NCBI RefSeq assembly: GCF_023204835.1
Contig: NZ_CP096270.1
Coordinates: 2,992,907-3,056,906 of the forward strand
Length of the DNA stretch: 64,000 nt
Direction: 5' to 3'
From: Salinarchaeum laminariae
Lineage (GTDB): Archaea; Halobacteriota; Halobacteria; Halobacteriales; Salinarchaeaceae
Under the pieces are notes generated by a model that was not told the origin of the DNA, made no database searches, and saw only the letters and a program-made list of their open reading frames with translations. The translations under genes and the position numbers were made by a program. Within the stretch, counting starts at the first letter, position 1. Each line of letters starts with the position of its first letter. Below are positions 33,193 through 41,724 of the stretch, one piece after another.

Positions 33193-34125
33193 ATGGAGAG
33201 TCTCAATCGGACGGCCCTCGAGCTCGTCGACGAGGCCCTCGAGTTCGCGGAGGAACTCGACGTCGGGGCACGCGAGCTCGCCAACGGCGCGACGGTACTG
33301 GATTTCGGCGTGGAGTTCACGGGCGGACTGGAGGCGGGAATGTTGCTCGCGGAGATCCAGTCCGCCGGGCTCGCGACCGTACAGTCTCGCATCGAGGAAC
33401 TCGACGGCACGCCGATCAGCCACGTCGAGTTGACGACCGATCAGCCCGGACTCGCGCTCCTTGGCGCACAGAAGACCGGTTGGGAAGTCTCCGTCGACGA
33501 GTACGAGGCGCTGGGCAGCGGCCCGGCCCGCGCGCTCGTCGCCGAGGAGACGATCTTCGACCGGCTGGGCTACACCGACGTGTCCGAGTTCGCCGTCCTC
33601 GCGCTGGAGAGCGAGGCGCTGCCGACCGCGGACGTCGCCGAGCACGTGGCTGAGCGCTCCAACGTGGAAGCGGGTTCGGTGTTCCTGCCGACCTACCCGA
33701 CAGCGAGTCTCGCCGGGAGCGTGACCGTCGCCGCCCGTGCACCCGAGCTCGCCGCGTTCCGCCTCGCCGAGCTTGGCTACGATCCGACGAAGATCGTCTC
33801 CGCCAGCGGCGTTGCGCCTGTCGCGCCCGTGGCTGGCGACGAGGAGACCGCGCTCGCGCGGACCAACGACGCACTCGCCTACGGCGGCCAGGTCCACCTC
33901 GTCGTCGAGGACGACTTCGACCGATTCGACGAGATTCCGTCGAGCGCGGGCGAGGAGTACGGCGAGCCGTTCTACGACATCTTCGACGCTGCCGACTGGG
34001 ACTTCTACGACCTCCCCGAGGACGTGTTCGCGCCCGCACAGGTAACGATCGACGTGCTGGAGGGCCCGACCTACGCACTCGGAGAGCGCGACGAGGAGCT
34101 CGTCGCGGAGAGCTTCGGGCTCTGA
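33193..34125 (+). CDS. mch: Methenyltetrahydromethanopterin cyclohydrolase
   Basis: A 310-residue protein, the normal length of Mch. It catalyses reversible hydrolysis of methenyl- to formyl-tetrahydromethanopterin (in haloarchaea presumably methenyl-tetrahydrofolate-type one-carbon carriers). Recognisable parts are GATVLDFGVEFTGGLEAGML near the N-terminus, LTTDQPGLALLGAQKTGWEV, GSGPARALVAEE, and SGVAPVAPVAGDEETALART, followed by NDALAYGGQVHLVVED. Cytoplasmic. The upstream LLM oxidoreductase on the same strand may be functionally linked, but mch has its own TATA element. Confidence 0.93.
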   Translation: MESLNRTALELVDEALEFAEELDVGARELANGATVLDFGVEFTGGLEAGMLLAEIQSAGLATVQSRIEELDGTPISHVELTTDQPGLALLGAQKTGWEVSVDEYEALGSGPARALVAEETIFDRLGYTDVSEFAVLALESEALPTADVAEHVAERSNVEAGSVFLPTYPTASLAGSVTVAARAPELAAFRLAELGYDPTKIVSASGVAPVAPVAGDEETALARTNDALAYGGQVHLVVEDDFDRFDEIPSSAGEEYGEPFYDIFDAADWDFYDLPEDVFAPAQVTIDVLEGPTYALGERDEELVAESFGL

Positions 34126-34152
34126 AATCGACCGAACCCAGATTCGACGCGC

Positions 34153-34653
34153 ATGCGCTACAAGACGGTCCCACCCGCACCGCCGGACGATCTCGGTCTC
34201 GACGCTCTCGCGAGCGTTCGCGACGCGCTGCCGCTGGTGCCACGCACGGAAGACGACTGCTGCGCGCGGCTGGTCGAGCGCATTGACTGGATCGATTCCC
34301 GCGACGACGCGAACGGGTGGATCGCTTTCCTCCACGCGCTCGGGCTCGCCGAGCAAACGGACAGCGGATACGCTCGCGTTCGTGGTGACCTCGATCCCGA
34401 GTCCCTGCAGAGTCGCTTTCGAGAGCGGATCCTCGGTGCTGCCGAGGTCTGTGAGGCTCTCGAGAGCGGCGACCCAGAGTCCGTAACGATCGAGGACGCC
34501 TTCGAGGCCATCGAGCCGGTCGTGCCCGAGTGGGAACGCCGACGGAGCGACGCCTGGCGAGCAGTGTGGCGCGACCGTGCCGAACGCCGTCTGGTTTGGG
34601 CGACGATCCTGGGACTCGCCGAGCACCGCGAGGACAGCTACGTCCACGCCTGA
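34153..34653 (+). CDS. Conserved hypothetical protein, 166 aa
   Basis: ATG at 34153, 27 bases after mch, on the same strand, probably cotranscribed. A helical acidic protein: DALASVRDALPLVPRTEDDC, ERIDWIDSRDDANGWIAFLH and a C-terminal helix RDRAERRLVWATILGLAEHR. A twin Cys (DDCCARL) is present near residue 37. It has the look of a conserved haloarchaeal family without known function; the wHTH-like helices do not form a clear motif. Confidence 0.7.
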   Translation: MRYKTVPPAPPDDLGLDALASVRDALPLVPRTEDDCCARLVERIDWIDSRDDANGWIAFLHALGLAEQTDSGYARVRGDLDPESLQSRFRERILGAAEVCEALESGDPESVTIEDAFEAIEPVVPEWERRRSDAWRAVWRDRAERRLVWATILGLAEHREDSYVHA

Positions 34654-34825
34654 TTCTCGCAGGAACAGTACGTCCGCGCACCTGATCCACGAGGACGGCT
34701 CCTCCTTTCACGCACGCCCACATCGCACCGCCGGCCCGCCTCAACAGCTATCCGCATCCACTGCCTCCCCGCATCCACGCCATTCCGTGGCAACCCTTTT
34801 GCTACCAGCCCGAGACCGTCGAACT

Positions 34826-36037
34826 ATGCCGACTGAGGGCGAGGACCCACGCTCGGTTCGCGTCGAGTACGAGCCGGTGAGCGTCAAGGACGTCCTCGTC
34901 GAGATGAAAGACACCTCGGAGCTGTTGATCGATCTGGCGTACTCCGCGGTGCTCCATCGAAGCGACGCGATCGCCGAGGAGGTGCTCCGCCTCGAGGAGC
35001 GAATGGACGTCCTCGAACTGCGGGCGCGCATGAGCGTCATGATGGCGGCGCGGAACCCCGACGACACGGAGATGCTCGCGCCGGTGCTCGGAGTCGTGGG
35101 CGGTGCGGAGAAGATCAGCGACGCGGCCGGCGACGTGGCCAAGGTCGTGCTCGAAGACATGGGACTTCCCGAGGCGATGCGTGCGGCACTCCCCGAAGCG
35201 TTCGAGCCGCTGGAGCGGGCGACGATCGCCAGCAACGCCGACGTCGTCGGGCAGACGCTCGGCGAGCTCGATCTCGAATCCGAGACCGGCGTCAGAGTGA
35301 TCGGCATTCGGCGTGGCGAGGAGTGGCTCCTCAACCCCGGCCCGGAGAACGAACTCGTAGCCGGCGACGTCACGCTGATTCGCGGGCCCGAGCACGCGAT
35401 CGGCGACGTCTACGAACGGCTCTCCGGCGAGGCGTACCAGCCCATTCTCGACCCGGAGCCGGCGATCGACGACCTGGACCGGGCGGTCGACTCGATCGTT
35501 CACATGAAGAACCTCTCGGAGCTGGCCGTGGACCTCGCGTACGGCTCGGTGCTGTTCGACGACACCGCACTCGCCGAGGAGGTTCGGAATCTCGAGGTCG
35601 AGGTGGACGCACTCCAGTCTCGGTTCGAAGCCTGGACGCTCGGTGCGGCCGCCGACGCCGACGATCCGGTCGCGCTCCGCGGTCTCATCAGGCTGGGTAT
35701 CGCGACGGAGACGATCAGCGACGCCGCATTGGAGATCAGCGAGGGCGTGCTCCGCGACATCGACGTTCATCCCGTCGTGGAGCTCGCGGTCCGAGAGAGC
35801 GACGAGGTTCTCAGCAGAATCCAGGTCACGCCGGGCAGCGATCTCGTTGGCGTCGATCTCCAGGAGGGCGTCCCCACGGACGGGCCGGGGACCACCGTCA
35901 TCGCGATCCGCCGCCCGGAGGTGGGCTGGGTGCTCCTCGGCCACGCCGACGAAACGATCGCTGCCGAGGACGTTCTCATCGCGAAAGGCACGCGGACCGC
36001 GACCGACAGCGTTCGGTCGCTCGCGGCTGCGGAATGA
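34826..36037 (+). CDS. PhoU/TrkA_C double-repeat protein
   Basis: A 403-residue protein built of two copies of the same unit. Each copy has a PhoU-like helical part (MKDTSELLIDLAYSAVLHRS at about 25; MKNLSELAVDLAYGSVLFDD at about 230) followed by a TrkA_C (RCK_C) ligand-binding part (VRVIGIRRGEEWLLNPGPEN; TTVIAIRRPEVGWVLLGHAD). TrkA_C domains bind nucleotides or cations and gate transporters. Two MgtE-like half transporters lie next door on the other strand, so it likely regulates cation transport. Cytoplasmic, no membrane helices. Confidence 0.85.
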   Translation: MPTEGEDPRSVRVEYEPVSVKDVLVEMKDTSELLIDLAYSAVLHRSDAIAEEVLRLEERMDVLELRARMSVMMAARNPDDTEMLAPVLGVVGGAEKISDAAGDVAKVVLEDMGLPEAMRAALPEAFEPLERATIASNADVVGQTLGELDLESETGVRVIGIRRGEEWLLNPGPENELVAGDVTLIRGPEHAIGDVYERLSGEAYQPILDPEPAIDDLDRAVDSIVHMKNLSELAVDLAYGSVLFDDTALAEEVRNLEVEVDALQSRFEAWTLGAAADADDPVALRGLIRLGIATETISDAALEISEGVLRDIDVHPVVELAVRESDEVLSRIQVTPGSDLVGVDLQEGVPTDGPGTTVIAIRRPEVGWVLLGHADETIAAEDVLIAKGTRTATDSVRSLAAAE

Positions 36038-36097
36038 GCGGTTGATAATATACGGGGAACTACTTACCACGAGCGGCGCGTCGCAACGAACTCGATC

Positions 36098-36673
36098 TCA
36101 CAGCACCACGAGCACCACCGCCGAAAAGATCACGACGCCAAGAATGTCACAGGCGTTCGTGACGACGGGAATCGTCACGTCGTCGGGATCGTAGCCGCGG
36201 CGATAGGAGACGTACGTTACGAGGACGCCGAGGACGATCGCGACCACTGCGAGGGAGAGACCCGACACGAGTGAGATCGTCATGAGCGTTGCGAGTGCCA
36301 TCGGGGACCCCATCGCGTGCCCGATCGCGTAGACGACGACCCCGAGGACGGAGAACACCGTCACAGCGAGCCCGAGGACCGCGAGGATGCTGGCTCGCAG
36401 TGCCGGCGTCCGGGGATCGAAGGATAGCGTCCCGAGGTGGAGCTGAGTCGAGAGCCGCGCGGCGACGATCGCACCGAGGTTGCCACCCATGCCGATCATC
36501 ACCGGGACGAGCACGAGCAGCGTCGGGTTCGCCAGATACGTCTCCTCGAACGACTCGAGGACGATGCCTGAGCCCATCTCCAGCAGGCTGAGCACCAGCA
36601 GGAGTGGCGCCATCGTGCGGACGATGGATTCGATCGACCAGGCATCCACGCGCGTCGCGGGCGCGTCGCTCAC
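36098..36673 (-). CDS. MgtE-like magnesium transporter domain, second half
   Basis: A 191-residue membrane protein with five hydrophobic helices. It carries the signature of the MgtE integral membrane domain: VPVMIGMGGNLGAIVAARLS near residue 60 and a final DPDDVTIPVVTNACDILGVV, in which the Asp residues line the cation pore. No cytoplasmic N- or CBS domain is present, unlike bacterial MgtE. It overlaps the gene before it by four bases (ATGA), and the two would together form a two-part transporter. Confidence 0.8.
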   Translation of the reverse strand: MSDAPATRVDAWSIESIVRTMAPLLLVLSLLEMGSGIVLESFEETYLANPTLLVLVPVMIGMGGNLGAIVAARLSTQLHLGTLSFDPRTPALRASILAVLGLAVTVFSVLGVVVYAIGHAMGSPMALATLMTISLVSGLSLAVVAIVLGVLVTYVSYRRGYDPDDVTIPVVTNACDILGVVIFSAVVLVVL

Positions 36674-37248
36674 GCGATCACCCCTACGAGCGCGACGGCG
36701 ATCGCGAGAAACACGACGCCGAACACGTCACCGAGCGTCGTCACGACCGGGCCGATCAGATTGTCCGGGTCGGCCCCGCGACGATAGCCCGCGAACACGA
36801 CCGAAAGGAGCCCAACGACCATCACGCAAGCAGTGAGGACGCTCGCGAGCAGCAAGATGCCCAGAAGAGCGAACAGGGACGCGGGCGATCGGCCGGGCTG
36901 GACGGCGAGAATGCTCCAGGAGGCGACTGCCACGAACGCCGATATGCCGACGCCGTTGAGGACGGCCGCGACGACGGCGTTCACGAGCCGTCGATCCCAC
37001 GCAATGTGTGGGTCGAGTAGGCCCTGGTGGAGTCCGCTCGCGATACGGGCCCCGAGCGCGCCATAGACGTTACCGCGGGTGGCGAGAAACGCCGGGAGTG
37101 CGAGCAGGAGACCCGGATAGGTTTCCAGTCCGTTCCGCATCGCAGGTGTGCCGAGCACGACCCCTGCAAAGATCCCGCCGCAGAGACTCACGAGGAGGAT
37201 TGGAAGCGACTCGCGGTAGATCGTACGAGCGGACCCGCGAGCGTCCAT
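36670..37248 (-). CDS. MgtE-like magnesium transporter domain, first half
   Basis: ATG at 37246-37248 (MDARGSARTIYRESLPIL) gives 192 residues with five membrane helices. It has the same motifs as its partner: LPAFLATRGNVYGALGARIA and DPDNLIGPVVTTLGDVFGVV. The conserved Asp-Pro-Asp/Asn and the Gly-Asn pair fit a cation channel-transporter of the MgtE type. First gene of a two-gene operon; a long non-coding region lies upstream. Magnesium specificity is inferred from the family. Confidence 0.8.
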   Translation of the reverse strand: MDARGSARTIYRESLPILLVSLCGGIFAGVVLGTPAMRNGLETYPGLLLALPAFLATRGNVYGALGARIASGLHQGLLDPHIAWDRRLVNAVVAAVLNGVGISAFVAVASWSILAVQPGRSPASLFALLGILLLASVLTACVMVVGLLSVVFAGYRRGADPDNLIGPVVTTLGDVFGVVFLAIAVALVGVIA

Positions 37249-37725
37249 ACAGGGCCCACGCGAGGGCCCACAGTAAAACCAGGTGTACCGCCACCGACTG
37301 GCCGAGCAATGGAAGACCGGAGGTGGCCGCTCGTCACCGCTCGGCATCCCGGATCTCGCCGAAGCGGGCGCAGTTGGACGACTGTAAGATGCCGTGGCGT
37401 GGCTACGTCGAATCGGCGGTTTTCACGCGCTAGATGGAGTTCGAACACCCGTTTCGGTTTCATACCCATATGATATCTTATACGTAGTACGGAGACGGGT
37501 GAGAAGTATTATCGACAGTAGTAACTCTCTACTACCGTCGAACGGCAAGTACGCTCCACCAGAACGTGTGTCCCGTAGTACACAATAAGCTACAACATTA
37601 TACAACGTACGTCGCGTTTGGGACCTCAAACAATGGTAATCATCCGCACAGTAGACCTATATTTCACTGGACATAAACCAATGAATAACCATTGCATTTA
37701 TGCACCGTTTGACCAACACTCGGGT
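37249..37725. other. Long AT-rich promoter region
   Basis: A 477-base gap between divergent genes, notably more AT-rich than its surroundings (for example TTATACGTAGTA and AACATTATACAACG). No gene is supported. The TATA-like CATTTATGC at 37695-37703 serves the ABC operon. CAATGGT near 37631 and ACCATTG near 37688 form an inverted repeat before this TATA, a possible regulator site. Confidence 0.5.
37695..37703 (+). promoter_or_regulatory. TATA box of ABC transporter operon
   Basis: CATTTATGC is about 27 nt upstream of the ATG at 37726 and supports this start, which begins a Tat-lipoprotein signal. Confidence 0.55.
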
Positions 37726-39672
37726 ATGGCGCAGAATGCCAATCGCGTGAGCCAACTCACTAACCGACGACGTATCCTCCAGGGGCTCGGTGCTCTGGGA
37801 GCCGCCAGCATTGCGGGCTGTTTCGGTGGCGGCGACGGCGGAAGTGGTGATAATGGAATCGACCCGGTCCAGAACAGAGTAACTGTCGATCCCGAAGACA
37901 TCGTCGAGGGTGGCACGTTCCGCACTGCGATCGCGGAGCCCGTCGACTCCTTCGACGTTCCGTACAGTAGCTCGGCAGCGGCGTCGAACGTACACAATCT
38001 CATCTACGAGGGGATGATAACCACGAACGCCTCCGGTGAGATCAACTCCTGGCTCGCGTCCTCCTACGAACAGGTCGACGTACAGGAGGTCGAGGCCGCC
38101 GACTACGAGGACTACATGATCACTGCGGAGTACCAGGACGGTGTTCCCCAGGTCGACGATCAGATCGTCCTCCGCCACCCCGACAACGATCCGACGTCCT
38201 CCGAGGGGCAGTTCCTCACTGTCAACGAGGCGCCCGACGCCGTCGACGACGGTACCTACGGGATGCACTATCGGTTCGACCTCCACGAGGGGGTCGAGTT
38301 CCACGACGGCGAAGAGATGACCGCGGACAACGTCGTCGCTTCCTACGAACGCCTCCAGGGGTCGCTCAACTCGGGGCAGCTCTACGACTCGCTGCTCGAC
38401 ATCCAGGCCGACGGCGACTACACGGTCCACCTGTACGCGCAGCTTCCCGACGCACAGGCCATCCGTAACCTCGGTGGCTGGGAAGTGTACCCGACCGCTG
38501 TCACCGATCTTCCCCCCGAACAGAACGACCCCCGTCAGGGCAACACGCCGCTCGGTACTGGCCCGTTCACCTTCGAGGACTATGAGGACGCCCAGTACGT
38601 CACGCTCTCCAAGAACGAGAACTACTGGTTCGATACCAGCAAGAAGGACTGGTACGATGGGCCGAGCGAGTTCCCCAACGGACCAGTCGTCGACGAAGTC
38701 GACATCAGCATCATCCCCGATCCTGCAACGCGGTCTGCCGCACTGCAGAACGACGAGCTCGACATGGCGTACGGGCTCACCGCCTCGACGCTCAACGATT
38801 ACCAGAGCTCCGAGGACTACCGAACGGCAGCAACGAGCGGTGCAGGGTTCAACTTCCTGCAGTTCCCCGTCAACGTCGAGCCGTTCACGGATGCCCGCGT
38901 CCGCCGAGCGATCAACCACCTCATCCCACGGGAGCAGATCGCGAACCAGATCTTCTCCGGCTGGGAGGATCCTGCGTGGGTGCCGATGCCGCCGATCGCG
39001 TCCCAGTCTGGGACGTCCGATTACGATCAGCTCGTCGACGACCTGAAGAGTTACAACACGTACGCACGCGACGAGTCCGACTCGCTCGTGCAGGAAGCGA
39101 TCGACGAGAACGGCTGGGAGACGCCGATCGACGTCACGATCGAGACGAACTCCAACAGCGACGACCGCGTCCGTCTGGTCGAGCTGATCGTCGAGTCGCT
39201 CAACCAGAGCGATTACTTCTCTGCCAACATGGAGACGTACCCGGACATCCCGACGTGGGCGCAGGAGTTCTACTCCGCGGATTACGCAGAGGAGGGCGTC
39301 CTGTCGTTCATCGGGCTCTCCAGTGGATTCGGCCCCCACGGCTACGCCAAGGCCATCCACCATCCCGACAACTACCGACAGTGCTGTAACTTCATGAACA
39401 TCAACGACGAGGACCTGAACGCCGCCCTGCAGGAAGCTCGATACGGAGTCGAGGCGGTGGAGGACAGACAGACTCGTCAGGAGCGCTACGACGAGATCTG
39501 GAAAATGATCCTCGAGCTCAACGCCAACTCCTACGGCACGCACAGCACGACGGTGGGCGTCGTCCGCCAGGGAGAGGTGTTCGGATACAACACGTATCCC
39601 AGCTCCCAGTCCGTCGTCCCCTACGCGATGTACTCCCCCGCCGACGAGCAGATCGTCTACGTCGACAGGTAA
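37726..39672 (+). CDS. ABC transporter substrate-binding lipoprotein (SBP_bac_5)
   Basis: A 648-residue secreted binding protein of the dipeptide/oligopeptide family. The N-terminus has a twin-arginine signal with lipobox: NRRRILQGLGALGAASIAGC, after which the chain is lipid-anchored outside the membrane. Family features: LIYEGMITTNASGEINSWLA near 85, HEGVEFHDGEEMTADNVVAS near 210 and VRRAINHLIPREQIANQIFS near 400. It delivers the ligand to the two permeases that follow. Peptides are likely, but this family also carries nickel, opines or sugars. First gene of a five-gene operon. Confidence 0.9.
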   Translation: MAQNANRVSQLTNRRRILQGLGALGAASIAGCFGGGDGGSGDNGIDPVQNRVTVDPEDIVEGGTFRTAIAEPVDSFDVPYSSSAAASNVHNLIYEGMITTNASGEINSWLASSYEQVDVQEVEAADYEDYMITAEYQDGVPQVDDQIVLRHPDNDPTSSEGQFLTVNEAPDAVDDGTYGMHYRFDLHEGVEFHDGEEMTADNVVASYERLQGSLNSGQLYDSLLDIQADGDYTVHLYAQLPDAQAIRNLGGWEVYPTAVTDLPPEQNDPRQGNTPLGTGPFTFEDYEDAQYVTLSKNENYWFDTSKKDWYDGPSEFPNGPVVDEVDISIIPDPATRSAALQNDELDMAYGLTASTLNDYQSSEDYRTAATSGAGFNFLQFPVNVEPFTDARVRRAINHLIPREQIANQIFSGWEDPAWVPMPPIASQSGTSDYDQLVDDLKSYNTYARDESDSLVQEAIDENGWETPIDVTIETNSNSDDRVRLVELIVESLNQSDYFSANMETYPDIPTWAQEFYSADYAEEGVLSFIGLSSGFGPHGYAKAIHHPDNYRQCCNFMNINDEDLNAALQEARYGVEAVEDRQTRQERYDEIWKMILELNANSYGTHSTTVGVVRQGEVFGYNTYPSSQSVVPYAMYSPADEQIVYVDR

Positions 39673-39726
39673 GCGCGTCGGTCGCCATTCGTTTCAACGG
39701 ATGACTATGTCAGGAAATCTCGTCCC

Positions 39727-40683
39727 ATGAGCGGCCTTCGACGGTTCGTACTGAAGCGACTACTGCTGACGATCCCCATCCTCTGGGGCGTCTCGGTCAT
39801 CACGTTCGGGCTCGTCTACCTCACGCCGGGTGATCCGATCGACATCATGGTTGGGTTGGATCCCGACATGTCGCCGACCCGGGAAGCCACGCTGCGCGCG
39901 AAACACGGGTTCGACGAACCAGTCTGGAAACAGTACTGGCTCTGGATCTCCGACGCAGCGACTGGCGACTTCGGTGAGGTCATCCAGACCGGACGGCCGG
40001 TGTCAGATCTGATCATCGATCGGCTGCCGCCGACGATCGCGCTCGGTCTGTTCGGCTGGGTGTTCGGACTCGTCATCGCAATTCCGACCGGAATCTACGC
40101 GGCGGTGAAAAAGGACCAGCTCGGCGACACCGTCAGCCGGTTTATCGCCCTGTTTGGCATCTCCGTCCCGAACTTCTGGCTCGGCCTCATGCTGATCCTG
40201 GTCGGTGCCCTACAGCTCGGCTGGTGGCCGGTGCTACCGCCACGAGTTCCACTGACAGATCCGGAGATGTTGTGGTATCTCGTCCTTCCCGGTCTGACCA
40301 TCGGGAGCGCGTCCGCAGCGACGCTGATGCGGATCATGCGGTCGTCGATGGCCGAGGAGATGAACAAGGACTACGTTACGGCGGCCCGGGCGAAAGGGCT
40401 CCCCGAACGAACGGTGATCCTCAAACACGTTCTACGGAACTCGCTGATCTCGGTCACGACTGTAGCGGCGTTCCTCACCGCGAACATTCTCGCGGGATCC
40501 GTCGTCGTCGAAACGGTGTTCAGCTGGCCGGGACTCGGTCGCGAGTTCATCCAGGCCGCGACGGCGCGTGAAGTGAACGTGATCATGGCGATCACGCTGT
40601 TCATCGGGGCTGCGATCATCATCATGAACCTGGTCGCCGACATCGTCTACGCGGTGCTCGATCCGCGAATCAGATACGACTAA
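39727..40683 (+). CDS. Peptide-type ABC transporter permease (DppB-like)
   Basis: A 318-residue permease with six membrane helices. It starts with the typical RFVLKRLLLTIPILWGVSVI and the extracytoplasmic loop holding LTPGDPIDIM and KHGFDEPVWKQYWLWI. The cytoplasmic EAA loop is DYVTAARAKGLPERTVILKH, which contacts the ATPases, and it ends NLVADIVYAVLDPRIRYD, the standard end of DppB proteins. It forms the channel with the next gene product, four bases downstream. Confidence 0.92.
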   Translation: MSGLRRFVLKRLLLTIPILWGVSVITFGLVYLTPGDPIDIMVGLDPDMSPTREATLRAKHGFDEPVWKQYWLWISDAATGDFGEVIQTGRPVSDLIIDRLPPTIALGLFGWVFGLVIAIPTGIYAAVKKDQLGDTVSRFIALFGISVPNFWLGLMLILVGALQLGWWPVLPPRVPLTDPEMLWYLVLPGLTIGSASAATLMRIMRSSMAEEMNKDYVTAARAKGLPERTVILKHVLRNSLISVTTVAAFLTANILAGSVVVETVFSWPGLGREFIQAATAREVNVIMAITLFIGAAIIIMNLVADIVYAVLDPRIRYD

Positions 40684-40686
40684 ACT

Positions 40687-41724
40687 ATGGCAACAGAACG
40701 AGGCCGAATCCAGATTTCGGGGTTCGATCCCGATCGCGTGACCGAGCGGGAGTCCCTCTCGGACTGGAGTGACGACAGTAGCACAGAGACGATGAGTCGC
40801 TGGAAGCGAGCGGGCGTGCGGTTCGTCCACAACTACTCGGCGATGTTCGGGGTGCTGATCGTCGTCCTGATGTCGCTGGCGGCGATCTTTGCCCGACCGA
40901 TTTCGATCGAGGGGTTCACCGTCCAGCCGTTCTCGCTGGCGCCGTACGACCCCGAGACGATCCTCTATCTCGATCCGTCGTCGGACGTTGGAATCTACAG
41001 CGCACCCACGCCCGACCACCCGATGGGAACCGACCAGAACGGCCGTGACCTGTTCTCTCGCGTCCTCATCGGTGGCCGATACAGCATTTCGATCGGCTTC
41101 ATCGTCGTCGGACTCACGGCGAGTTTCGGAATGGTCTACGGTGCAATCGCAGGCTACTACGGTGGCTGGGTCGACGAGATTCTCATGCGGATCGTCGACA
41201 CCATCTTCGCGTTCCCTGGCCTGGTGCTCGCGCTGGTCATCGTCACGATGCTCGGCAAAGGGTACTGGGAGCTGATCCTCGCCTTCTCGCTGTTCGGTTG
41301 GGCGGGCTATGCGCGTATCATCCGGGGAGAGATCCTGCAGGTCAAACAACAGGAGTACGTCACTGCCGCGAAAGCACTCGGGGCCGGTGACTTCTCGGTG
41401 ATCTTCAGACACATCGTTCCGAACGCGATGGCGCCGCTGATCGTTCAGGCGTCGCTCTCGATCGGGACTGTCGTCATTGGCGTGGCCGCACTCGGATTCC
41501 TGGGGCTCGGGATGCCGCCGGGCACCGCCGAGTGGGGTACCATGCTCGACTCGACGCGCCAGACGCTCATTCAGGGCCCCGGCGGATCGATTCCCTGGTG
41601 GGCTACCGTCTACCCCGGTGGAGCCATCTTCCTGTTCGTGATGTCCATGAACATGATCGGCGACGGGGTCAACGACGCACTCGACGCACAGGAGGTCGGC
41701 AACGTCCGACAGGGTGGTGGGTAA
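40687..41724 (+). CDS. Peptide-type ABC transporter permease (DppC-like)
   Basis: A 345-residue second permease with a longer cytoplasmic N-terminus. After the first helix (FGVLIVVLMSLAAIF) comes HPMGTDQNGRDLFSRVLIGG, the highly conserved DppC motif. The EAA loop is EYVTAAKALGAGDFSVIFRH. It ends with FLFVMSMNMIGDGVNDALDA, as in all DppC proteins. An extra stretch of about 30 residues before the DppC motif (SLAPYDPETILYLDPSSDVG) is longer than in bacterial proteins. Its stop TAA is followed directly by the ATG of the ATPase gene. Confidence 0.92.
   Translation: MATERGRIQISGFDPDRVTERESLSDWSDDSSTETMSRWKRAGVRFVHNYSAMFGVLIVVLMSLAAIFARPISIEGFTVQPFSLAPYDPETILYLDPSSDVGIYSAPTPDHPMGTDQNGRDLFSRVLIGGRYSISIGFIVVGLTASFGMVYGAIAGYYGGWVDEILMRIVDTIFAFPGLVLALVIVTMLGKGYWELILAFSLFGWAGYARIIRGEILQVKQQEYVTAAKALGAGDFSVIFRHIVPNAMAPLIVQASLSIGTVVIGVAALGFLGLGMPPGTAEWGTMLDSTRQTLIQGPGGSIPWWATVYPGGAIFLFVMSMNMIGDGVNDALDAQEVGNVRQGGG

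Noticed and set aside
32698..34647. 649-codon minus-strand open frame
   Set aside because: It is the mirror of the LLM oxidoreductase, mch and the following gene, a common effect in GC-rich haloarchaeal DNA; no domain is visible.
37657..39543. 628-codon minus-strand open frame
   Set aside because: It is antisense to the ABC substrate-binding protein, whose Tat-lipoprotein signal and family motifs are clear.
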